Notes under the pieces: model-generated
The model's input: the letters and a program-made list of their open reading frames with translations, nothing else
Told to the model about the DNA's origin: nothing
Databases searched by the model: none
Shown here: piece by piece, positions 45,850 to 53,941 of the stretch
Numbering within the stretch: position 1 is the first letter of the stretch
Layout: every line of letters begins with the position of its first letter
Assembly (NCBI GenBank): GCA_017527435.1
Contig: JAFXQB010000018.1
Location: 1 to 64,000, forward strand
DNA from: Salinivirgaceae bacterium
GTDB taxonomy: Bacteria > Bacteroidota > Bacteroidia > Bacteroidales > SZUA-534
Length of the DNA: 64,000 bases
Direction of reading: 5' to 3'
Translations under genes and position numbers: made by a program

Positions 45850-47733
45850 TTAAGCCTCTGCGGTGGCCATTTTATCGGCCTTGACAGTCTCGTTGACTGT
45901 CTGTTTTGCTGCTGCGGCTTCCTGTACGCTGGCGCTGTCCTCGATGGTGCGATTAAGCATCGATTTGTGATAGTAGCGCAAGCTGTGCTCCAACTGACGG
46001 GCCGAGCTGAAGTTCGAAACTCGTTTCAAGTAACCGATTACGCGTGTGCCGTAGTCAACGTTGGTTGAGCCGCACTTGCTGCACTTCTGCAGGGTGCGTT
46101 TGTCGATATAGTTGCACTCGTTGCAGATGGTGATTTTAATGTTGAAACAGAAGTAGTTGCAACCAGCCTTGGCGGTAGCTTCGAGCAGACGAAGGAAACC
46201 TTCTTTGGTTGGTGCCTCCTCCAGATTCAGATGCAGAGCCGAACCGCCATCGAGATACTGTATGATGTCGCGGCCGTGAAGGCTGATTTTGTCCAGAATG
46301 TTGATTGTTGGGTCCTCAACCGGGTAGAAGTACGAGTTGTAGCAGTCGCGCGGAACGAACAGACCGTCCTTCTTGTCCCACATTGCGTTCTTCACGCCAA
46401 GGTTCTCGGCCGGCACAAACTCGGTGTTGAACATACATCCGTATTTCTTTTTAGCCTCTTTGTTCACCTCGTAGATAACCTTCAGGTGTTTCGATACAAA
46501 ATCTTTGTACTCCTTGGTGTTGCGAGCTGAAATACCTTGGCTCTCGGCTGCCTCAACCATTCCGTTGATGCCGATTGTCGAGAACTGCTTGTTGAGCGAG
46601 ATGAAGCCTGCCGAGTAAACCGGAAGCAGACCTGCGTCAACATATTGCTCGATAATCTTGCGGTAAGCAACCTGATATTTGATGATTTTCCAGATTTCGG
46701 TTCTCAAATCGCGGCCCTGTTGAACCAGACGGTTCATATTCAGAGTGATGACGTTTACCGAGCCCGTTGATACGCCACCGGCGCCAAGCGAGTAGCTGAA
46801 AGTGTTGTCCGACAACTCGTTGCGCAAACGGCAGCACGATGCAAGGCTGTCGGCGTTTTCCGACTGATAGATGAAGAACGAGTTGCCCTCGCTCAACTCT
46901 TGGGCAGCCTTGTTGGCGAAATCCTGGTCAACAGGTTTGCCGTCTTTAACAAGCATTGCGGCTGTTACTACCGGGAAAGTCAAAATGGCTTTGGTGCGCT
47001 CCTTGTTGAACCAGCGCATAAAGTGCCACTGCAACTTGTTGAGAGTCTCCCAGTTTGGTGCGGTCATATCGGGGAAGACAAATGAGCCGAAGATGCTTTG
47101 GAAATACTCTTTGTCGAAAATTGAGATGTTCCAGAACACCGATTGGTAGCCACGAGCGGCAGCCGGCTGGTTCACAGCGAAGACCACGTGCTGCAGGTGG
47201 TTGTCGATGGTGTATTGATGTGTTTCAAGGTAGTTGTCGCCATAGTCCTTGCGAGCGAAGTAGTCGAAGTACATAAGGAACTCAACTGTTGCCAGAGCAC
47301 CTGCAAACTGCGAGCTGATGGCGAATGTCAGATTGACGAACTCACCGCAGAAGCTCTCCAGGTGTTTCGGTTTCAGGCTTTCGCCGCCGAGTTTTGTCAA
47401 GCCGTCGAGCAGGAACGGGAACATACTGATTGACACGCAGTAAGGTTTCAGCGAAGTCTCGTCGTGAACGTAGATTTCGTGAGCCTCAATCTGGCGGATG
47501 TACTCGTCAGCTGTCTCCTGACCGAAGAGTTCGGCGATTTTCTCCTTTACCAGGTAACGGTTTACCTGAATGTTGATGTCTTTGTTCAACTCCGATTCCA
47601 TTGTCGCAATGTTTTTCGACGTAACATTGGCGTTGGCATCCATTTTTGAACCGTCGGCAGCGTTCGAAGCGCCGATGTAGTCTTTGATAAATTTGGCCTT
47701 GGACTTTAATTGGTCCTCTGTTAACCGCATCAT
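45850..47733 (-). CDS. nrdD: Anaerobic ribonucleoside-triphosphate reductase
   Basis: A 627-residue class III ribonucleotide reductase making dNTPs without oxygen. The glycyl radical motif is TRVIGYLKRVSNFS (G567), and a zinc-type four-cysteine cluster lies just before it (CNECNYIDKRTLQKCSKCG). The catalytic core has FVNLTFAISSQFAGALA and the Cys-rich DSLASCCRLRNE. It lacks the N-terminal ATP-cone seen in most family members, so overall dATP regulation may be missing. About 60 residues, the last 35 Ala/Lys-rich, follow the radical site. nrdG lies 4 bases upstream. Confidence 0.93.
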   Translation of the reverse strand: MMRLTEDQLKSKAKFIKDYIGASNAADGSKMDANANVTSKNIATMESELNKDINIQVNRYLVKEKIAELFGQETADEYIRQIEAHEIYVHDETSLKPYCVSISMFPFLLDGLTKLGGESLKPKHLESFCGEFVNLTFAISSQFAGALATVEFLMYFDYFARKDYGDNYLETHQYTIDNHLQHVVFAVNQPAAARGYQSVFWNISIFDKEYFQSIFGSFVFPDMTAPNWETLNKLQWHFMRWFNKERTKAILTFPVVTAAMLVKDGKPVDQDFANKAAQELSEGNSFFIYQSENADSLASCCRLRNELSDNTFSYSLGAGGVSTGSVNVITLNMNRLVQQGRDLRTEIWKIIKYQVAYRKIIEQYVDAGLLPVYSAGFISLNKQFSTIGINGMVEAAESQGISARNTKEYKDFVSKHLKVIYEVNKEAKKKYGCMFNTEFVPAENLGVKNAMWDKKDGLFVPRDCYNSYFYPVEDPTINILDKISLHGRDIIQYLDGGSALHLNLEEAPTKEGFLRLLEATAKAGCNYFCFNIKITICNECNYIDKRTLQKCSKCGSTNVDYGTRVIGYLKRVSNFSSARQLEHSLRYYHKSMLNRTIEDSASVQEAAAAKQTVNETVKADKMATAEA

Positions 47734-47737
47734 AGCC

Positions 47738-48190
47738 TTACAAAGTTTTTAAAAATTGGTTATTAATAAGTTTATTAGTCTTCACTTCAACAAAACGCTG
47801 GTTGGTTGTGGCGCTCGCCAGTCCGCCGCGCTCCTCGATCCACGGGCCAGTCTTGAGCCACGTCAGGTTCGATTTGATGTCGTCGGAAACTGTTTCCTGC
47901 CCGGTGTAAAGGCAGGTGTCGAAACCGAGTTCCTTTGCCGTTGCCAGCTTGTGCACAAGCTCGTCGGGATGCCACTCGCCGCCCATAAAGAGCACGCAGT
48001 TGGCAAAGCCGCGATATTGGTTCAGAATATCGACATAGCGCTCATCGGTCAGCAGCTCGCCGTTGCCTTCCTTCCAAAGGAATGGCGAGTGGCAGCCCTT
48101 GCAATGCAGCGGACAACCCGAGATTGAGAAGCAGATGCTTATCTGTCCGGGAACTTCCTGAAGCACTATGTCAACATCGTAGCAATACAT
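47738..48190 (-). CDS. nrdG: Anaerobic RNR-activating protein (radical SAM)
   Basis: A 150-residue radical SAM activase. The 4Fe-4S cysteines are C26, C30 and C33 in SGCPLHCKGCHSP. LFMGGEWHPDELV and CLYTGQETVSD are as in NrdG. It puts the glycyl radical on NrdD. The gene precedes nrdD by 4 bases, the reverse of the usual nrdD-nrdG order. Upstream is a 426-base spacer shared with the M13 gene, containing no clear NrdR box that I can recognise. Confidence 0.93.
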   Translation of the reverse strand: MYCYDVDIVLQEVPGQISICFSISGCPLHCKGCHSPFLWKEGNGELLTDERYVDILNQYRGFANCVLFMGGEWHPDELVHKLATAKELGFDTCLYTGQETVSDDIKSNLTWLKTGPWIEERGGLASATTNQRFVEVKTNKLINNQFLKTL

Positions 48191-48616
48191 TCTATCTTCG
48201 TTCGTTTAGGCGAAAAAGCCTCTTTCACCCCGTCTCGCGACGGAATGTTGTTCAAAAAAATCTTAACTCTTTAATTAGGTGATTGATGAGTGAACCTTGC
48301 GATTCTTCAACCATCGATAGCAAATTTATTAGCGAAAGAATTGGTGCGTACATTCCGCCTTCTAATGTTATTAAACAGTTATTAACAATGCTGATTATCA
48401 ATAAGATAAAATAATTTTTCTTTAGTAAGTGGCTACAAGCCAAACACTTGTTGTTTGTTAACAGCGAAGTGTTAATAGGTTGAAAAAAACTTACCCTCGT
48501 CGTATCGGATTTTTGTTTTCATAAAAAGGAATTTCGGGATTTTTTCAATAAACATCGGTTTTATCGAGCGCACCATATTATTCTTACATATATTTACACC
48601 GTATTTAAAAGCAACT
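48191..48616. other. Intergenic region between nrdG and the M13 gene
   Basis: No gene is seen. It is A/T-rich, has a degenerate AACAGCGAAGTGTT word (48461-48473) of the AACAGCGAAGCG family, forming AACACTT / AAGTGTT (48443-48473), and a TATATTTA box (48589-48596) 20 bases before the M13 ATG. Confidence 0.5.
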
Positions 48617-50644
48617 ATGCGCTGTTTATTACCGTTGGCTATTGTCACCTTATTGCTTGTATCATGCGAAAGCAAGCCAACTGCTGATATTATCAGTTTT
48701 GCTGATATTGATACCACAATCCGTCCCCAGGACGATTTTTACGACTATGCAAATGGTAGATGGATTGCACGTAACCCAGTACCGGAAAACGGAAGCCGTT
48801 ACTGCGTCTCTGACCAAATTAACGCTATGGTGGACCAACAAATCATAGATGTCATTAGAGACATAACAAGCCACAAGCAGACGCCAGGATCAACAAACGA
48901 AAAATTGGCCTTTTTTTTCAAAAGCGGCATGGACACGGTGTCTATCAATGCGGCGGGGCTGAAACCGGTGCAGTATATGCTTGATACCATTGATTCAATG
49001 CAAAACCTTTCCGACTTGCAGAACCGGATAGCGCTGTTACAGAAACACTATTTCAAATCGCCATTCTCAATTCAATACGGTCCGTACTTATCGAACAGCA
49101 GCACATTTGCCTTTGTGATTGGAACTGACGGGCTCGTAATGGAAGATAGAGAATTATATCTTGATGATGACGAGTTTTGTGAAGAAATAAGGGGAAAATA
49201 CAAAAGATACATTGAGAATATGTTCCGCCATATGGGGCAAGACAGCGCGACCGCCGTACGGTCAGCCCAAGCCACCTACGATATCGAGTACCGGATAGCG
49301 GAAATTTCTCTGGACAAAATGCTGTCGCAAAACCAGTCGTACGTTATCCACAACAACAGCATTGATGACTTGACAGCTCAAATGCCTACCTTCAATTGGG
49401 GAAAATATTTTGAACAGATTGGGGTGCCGATTCCAGACACCATAGTTATACGTGCAGACGACTTGTATCTATCGCGACTTGACACCATTATGCGTCAAGT
49501 GCCAATTGATGACTGGAAGTCATACTTGAAGTTTCTGTTCATTGATGGCATTTCTGTTGCACTCGACAGCAATTTCGTGAACGAACATTTTGACTTCAAA
49601 ATGCGCACTTTGAGCGGTCAGGAAAAGAACGATCCTCGATGGAAACAGGTTCTTAACGAACTAAAGAGTGTTTTTGACGATGCCATAGGCAAATTATATA
49701 TTGACAACTATTTCTCGCCAAAATCAAAAGAACGAGCGTTAGAGATGGCTAACAATATTAAGTCGGCACTTGCCGAACGCATTTCTAATGCAGATTGGAT
49801 GTGTGACAGTACAAAGGCAAAGGCGCTAAGGAAATTGGAAAACTGCAGACTGAAAATCGGATATCCCGACAATCATTGGGTTGACTATACGAATTTTGTC
49901 ATGGGCGACTCGTATGCAACCAACATTCTTAAATGTTTGTCGGAATACTTCAAGTATGAGATGAGTTTTATCAACCAGAATATCGGACTCGATTTATGGT
50001 ATGAGATTCTTCCATCAACCGCAAACATGTATTATGTTTACAATCAGAATGAAATCATTGTCCCGGCGGCAATGTTGCAGCCTCCTATGTTCTATGCAAA
50101 TGGCGACGATGCAATAAATTATGGTGCAATTGGCGCTTCCATTGGTCATGAGCTGACTCATGGGTTTGACATTCAAGGGCAAATGTTCGATGAGTTCGGC
50201 AATTTGAATGATTGGTGGACTGATAGCGACAAACTCGAATTTAACCGCCGGGCGCAGAATTTGATTGATCGCTACAACTCATTCATTGTCATAGACACAA
50301 TACATGCTGACGGTGAACTCACCTTCAACGAAAATTTGGCTGATCTGGGCGGACTACTTGTAGCCTACACAGCTTTTAGCAAAACTGAGCAATGGAAAGA
50401 CCAGACGAAACTTATTGATGGTCTGACCCCTGACCAACGTTTCTTTATAGCATACGCACAAACTTGGGCTGGAATATATCGCGATGAATCCATTAGACAG
50501 CGAACCAAATCAAGCGGTCACTCTCTGTCGCGCTACCGTATTGAGGGGCCATTACCAAATATAGATGCTTTTGTCAAGGCTTTCAATATAAAACCAGGCG
50601 ACAAATACTATCTGCCCGACTCGATGAAAACGCATATATGGTAA
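48617..50644 (+). CDS. M13 family metallopeptidase lipoprotein (neprilysin/PepO-like)
   Basis: A 675-residue zinc endopeptidase. Lipobox LLVSC with Cys 17. The catalytic zinc site is HELTH (H511-H515) in GASIGHELTHGFDIQG, with the third ligand in NENLADLGGL. The large N-terminal domain and the NAYY-like substrate region (STANMYYVYNQNEIIVP) fit M13 peptidases, which digest peptides at the surface or in the periplasm. It is likely an outer-membrane or periplasmic lipoprotein. Two further genes follow in the same direction. Confidence 0.92.
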   Translation: MRCLLPLAIVTLLLVSCESKPTADIISFADIDTTIRPQDDFYDYANGRWIARNPVPENGSRYCVSDQINAMVDQQIIDVIRDITSHKQTPGSTNEKLAFFFKSGMDTVSINAAGLKPVQYMLDTIDSMQNLSDLQNRIALLQKHYFKSPFSIQYGPYLSNSSTFAFVIGTDGLVMEDRELYLDDDEFCEEIRGKYKRYIENMFRHMGQDSATAVRSAQATYDIEYRIAEISLDKMLSQNQSYVIHNNSIDDLTAQMPTFNWGKYFEQIGVPIPDTIVIRADDLYLSRLDTIMRQVPIDDWKSYLKFLFIDGISVALDSNFVNEHFDFKMRTLSGQEKNDPRWKQVLNELKSVFDDAIGKLYIDNYFSPKSKERALEMANNIKSALAERISNADWMCDSTKAKALRKLENCRLKIGYPDNHWVDYTNFVMGDSYATNILKCLSEYFKYEMSFINQNIGLDLWYEILPSTANMYYVYNQNEIIVPAAMLQPPMFYANGDDAINYGAIGASIGHELTHGFDIQGQMFDEFGNLNDWWTDSDKLEFNRRAQNLIDRYNSFIVIDTIHADGELTFNENLADLGGLLVAYTAFSKTEQWKDQTKLIDGLTPDQRFFIAYAQTWAGIYRDESIRQRTKSSGHSLSRYRIEGPLPNIDAFVKAFNIKPGDKYYLPDSMKTHIW

Positions 50645-50704
50645 CTCAATTATATATGACCAACAAGTTAAGTAACTAATTTGAATATCAATTAAAACAT
50701 AACT

Positions 50705-51619
50705 ATGAAAAGGATTTTATTTCTAATGGCAATTGCAACTATCGTGTGCAGTTGCAACAATGAAGACCGCGTCAAACAACGCTCTATCAACGATTTGAAA
50801 AGCGCGGTGATTGAATTTTCGAAAATAAGCAGTCTACTCAATGGCACCTCGCAGACTGGGGTGAAAAGCGTGTATGTCGATTCGATAGCCCACACCATCA
50901 AACGGAATATGAGTTACGAGCAGAAGCTTCTAAAAATATACGAAATAGAATTCTCTGTCGCCAACGAGCTGGCCTACGCCTGGGTGAACTCATCGGTTGA
51001 AAAGTATATGGATTCGGACAGCACAAACGTCATAATGACAAACGGCGAAGAAAAAAATGCCAACCGGTTCAGACTGGCAATAGCCCAAAACTTGATTGAC
51101 GCACAAACGCAGCTAAACATCTGCAACGCTCAGAATCCAATAAGCTGCCGCGACTTGTCGGAAATGTCGTTTACTGCACTCACATCGTACAACACATTCT
51201 TTTTCTGCTACTATTTCCTGACTGACAACAAGGATTATTTGCAGTTTTTCTCGCGTAACAGTGAAAAGGTGCACAATCTGAAAACTTATGCCGATACTGT
51301 AATGGCCTGTGATGAGATTTCTGATAAAATGGCATTTGAAATGGCATCGACACTTGAATCAACAGCTTTTATAATAACTATGAGCACGCTGTCGTTCAAT
51401 GCTTTATGGAATAATTATTCTGATAGGATGGATGAAATGGCCGATTTTTTCAATGCCAATTCTGAAAAGGTAATAACTGCATTTTTCGAGACATCTGACA
51501 AGAGCGAAATTGAATTTATGAGTGAGAAAGAATATGCAGACTATCTGAAAAAGGCCACCCAATATAAAGTTGAACTTATGAATATGGTGGTGAACGAAAT
51601 ACGTCGAACCGAACAATAA
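50705..51619 (+). CDS. Hypothetical lipoprotein
   Basis: A 304-residue protein of unknown function. Lipoprotein signal MKRILFLMAIATIVCSC, with Cys 17 as the likely acylation site. The rest is predicted mostly helical and polar (YEQKLLKIYEIEFSVANELA, MSFTALTSYNTFFFCYYFL), with no recognised domain. It lies 60 bases after the M13 gene and 10 bases before the GH3 gene, so it may be part of the same transcript. I have no basis for a function. Confidence 0.7.
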   Translation: MKRILFLMAIATIVCSCNNEDRVKQRSINDLKSAVIEFSKISSLLNGTSQTGVKSVYVDSIAHTIKRNMSYEQKLLKIYEIEFSVANELAYAWVNSSVEKYMDSDSTNVIMTNGEEKNANRFRLAIAQNLIDAQTQLNICNAQNPISCRDLSEMSFTALTSYNTFFFCYYFLTDNKDYLQFFSRNSEKVHNLKTYADTVMACDEISDKMAFEMASTLESTAFIITMSTLSFNALWNNYSDRMDEMADFFNANSEKVITAFFETSDKSEIEFMSEKEYADYLKKATQYKVELMNMVVNEIRRTEQ

Positions 51620-51629
51620 TCGCAAAACT

Positions 51630-53858
51630 ATGAAACCACACCTTTTGACGCTGCTGGTAACCGCGGCACTGACTGGCGCTACCGCTCAAATGCGGGCCCA
51701 AACGCCAATCTATCTTGATGTTAACCAACCAATTGAAAAACGCGTTGACGATGCGTTGAGCCGAATGACCACCGAAGAGAAGGTGGCTCTGCTGCACGCG
51801 CAGTCGAAATTCAGCAGCGCGGGCGTCAAACGGCTCGGAATACCCGAAGTATGGTGCTCCGATGGTCCGATGGGCATCCGCGATGAGGTGAAGTGGGATG
51901 AGTGGGAACAGGCCGGCTGGACAAGCGACTCGTGCGTTGCCTTTCCGTCGCTCACCTGCCTTGCTGCAACCTGGAACCCCGATATGGCCGCGCTCTACGG
52001 CAAAAGCATCGGCGAGGAAGCGCTCTACCGCCGTAAAACCGTGCTGCTCGGTCCGGGCGTGAACATCTGCCGCACACCGCTCAACGGCCGCACATTTGAA
52101 TATATGAGCGAGGACCCGTTCCTGAACTCGAAGTTGGTGGTACCCTACGTGAAAAGCGTTCAGCAGAACGGCGTGGCAGCTTGCGTCAAGCACTTCGCGT
52201 TGAACAATTTCGAGATTAACCGCTCATCGGCAAACGTGATTGTGAGCGATCGCGCTCTGCGTGAGATTTATCTGCCAGCCTTCCACGCCGCAGTGACCGA
52301 AGGCGGCGCTTGGGCCATTATGGGCAGCTACAACCTTTATCAGAAACAGCACTGCTGCCACAACAAAACGCTGCTCTGCGACATTCTGAAGGGCGAATGG
52401 AAGTTCGACGGCGTGGTGATTTCCGACTGGGGCGGCTGCCACAGCACCGACGAAGCCGTGCACAACGGTCTCGACCTTGAATTCGGCACATGGACCGGCG
52501 GAACAACCTGGGGACGCAGCAACTCTTACGAGAATTATTTCCTTGCCCGCCCTTATCTTGAAGGCATCAAAAGCGGGAAATACACCACTGCCGAACTCGA
52601 CGACAAGGCTCGCCGCGTGTTGCGACTGATTTTCCGCACCACTATGTCGGGCCAAGCAAAATGGGGCTCACTCTGCTCCGACGAGCATTACGCCGCCGCA
52701 CGCCAGATTGCCGGCGAAGGCATTGTCCTGCTCAAGAACGACCGCTCCATTCTGCCGATTGACGCAAGTAAGAAACCGAAAATCCTTGTTGTGGGCGAGA
52801 ATGCCATTAAAATGATGACCATCGGCGGCGGCTCAACATCGCTCAAAGTTCAGCGCGAACTGTCGCCGCTCGACGGATTGAAAAATCGCTTTGGCGCTGA
52901 TAACGTGACGTATGCTCGCGGCTATGTGGGCGACACTGTAACTTCGTTCGACGGCATTGAGACTGGCCAGAAACTTGCCGACCACCGTTCGGCGCAGGAA
53001 CTGACCGACGAAGCCGTTCAGATGGCAAAAAATGTTGATTTTGTGATATTTGTGGGCGGTATGAACAAGAGTGGCGGACAAGACTGCGAAGGCACCGACC
53101 GCAAATCGCTCGAACTGCCTTATAATCAGAACAATGTGGTGAGCGAGATTTTGAAGGTGAATCAGAATCTGATTTTTGTGAACATCGCGGGCTCGCCTGT
53201 CACAATGCCGTGGCTTGGTCAGGTTCCGGCAGTTTTGCAGGCGTGGTACATCGGCTCTGAAGCCGGCAATGCCATTGCCGATGTGCTTGCAGGCGATGTG
53301 AATCCTTCGGGCCGGCTGCCGTTCTCATTCCCCGCCAAACTCGAAGATGTGGGTGCTCACGCTGTTGGCGAATATGTGAACAAGCCGAGTTTCAAGGTTG
53401 TCGATGTTGAGTACAAAGAAGATATTCTGGTTGGCTACCGCTGGCTCGACACCAAGAAAATCAAACCATTGTTCGCTTTCGGCTATGGTCTGTCGTACAC
53501 CACTTTCAGCTACGGAAAACCGTCGATTGACAAAACTACAATGACCGCCGACGGCAGTGTAACTGTTAAAGTTGACGTAACCAACACCGGCAAACGCGCT
53601 GGCGCTGAAGTAGTTCAACTCTACATTGCCGACCTGAAATCGAGCCTGCCGCGTCCCGTCAAGGAACTGAAAGGATTCAAGAAAGTGCAACTCAATCCGG
53701 GCGAGACAAAAACTGTTGAGTTCACCATCGACAGCAGCGCACTTTCGTTCTACAACGACACCAAAAAGCTGTGGGAAGCCGAGCCGGGAGCTTTCGAAGC
53801 CATCATTGGCGCATCGGCAACCGACATCAAGGGGAAAGTGAAGTTTGAATTGAAGTAG
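51630..53858 (+). CDS. Glycoside hydrolase family 3 (beta-glucosidase-like)
   Basis: A 742-residue exo-glycosidase with a signal peptide (TAALTGATAQMRAQ). The catalytic nucleophile is D266 in GVVISDWGG, and KHFALNNFEINR (a part of the KH(F/Y) motif) marks the TIM barrel. The alpha/beta sandwich domain has IVLLKNDRSILPI and a C-terminal fibronectin type III-like domain (KVDVTNTGKRAGAEVVQLYI). It releases terminal sugars, probably beta-glucosides or xylosides, in the periplasm. No SusC/SusD pair lies beside it, so it is not in a classical polysaccharide locus. Confidence 0.93.
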   Translation: MKPHLLTLLVTAALTGATAQMRAQTPIYLDVNQPIEKRVDDALSRMTTEEKVALLHAQSKFSSAGVKRLGIPEVWCSDGPMGIRDEVKWDEWEQAGWTSDSCVAFPSLTCLAATWNPDMAALYGKSIGEEALYRRKTVLLGPGVNICRTPLNGRTFEYMSEDPFLNSKLVVPYVKSVQQNGVAACVKHFALNNFEINRSSANVIVSDRALREIYLPAFHAAVTEGGAWAIMGSYNLYQKQHCCHNKTLLCDILKGEWKFDGVVISDWGGCHSTDEAVHNGLDLEFGTWTGGTTWGRSNSYENYFLARPYLEGIKSGKYTTAELDDKARRVLRLIFRTTMSGQAKWGSLCSDEHYAAARQIAGEGIVLLKNDRSILPIDASKKPKILVVGENAIKMMTIGGGSTSLKVQRELSPLDGLKNRFGADNVTYARGYVGDTVTSFDGIETGQKLADHRSAQELTDEAVQMAKNVDFVIFVGGMNKSGGQDCEGTDRKSLELPYNQNNVVSEILKVNQNLIFVNIAGSPVTMPWLGQVPAVLQAWYIGSEAGNAIADVLAGDVNPSGRLPFSFPAKLEDVGAHAVGEYVNKPSFKVVDVEYKEDILVGYRWLDTKKIKPLFAFGYGLSYTTFSYGKPSIDKTTMTADGSVTVKVDVTNTGKRAGAEVVQLYIADLKSSLPRPVKELKGFKKVQLNPGETKTVEFTIDSSALSFYNDTKKLWEAEPGAFEAIIGASATDIKGKVKFELK

Positions 53859-53881
53859 AAGTAAGTTTTAGGAATAAAGAG

Positions 53882-53915
53882 AAAGGCATAGGTGATTATC
53901 ACTTATGCCTTTTCT
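53882..53915. terminator. Bidirectional terminator
   Basis: AAAGGCATA..GTGAT / ATCAC..TATGCCTTT inverted repeat with short A and T ends, between the convergent GH3 and SpoIIE genes. Confidence 0.65.
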
Positions 53916-53941
53916 ATTTCATATACCTATGTCACTCAATA

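Noticed and set aside
48443..48473. Inverted repeat AACACTT / AAGTGTT as a possible NrdR box
   Set aside because: It does not match the NrdR box layout I know and part of it belongs to the dispersed AACAGCGAAGCG family.
51630..53858. GH3 gene as part of a polysaccharide utilisation locus
   Set aside because: No SusC, SusD or sensor regulator genes lie nearby in the window.
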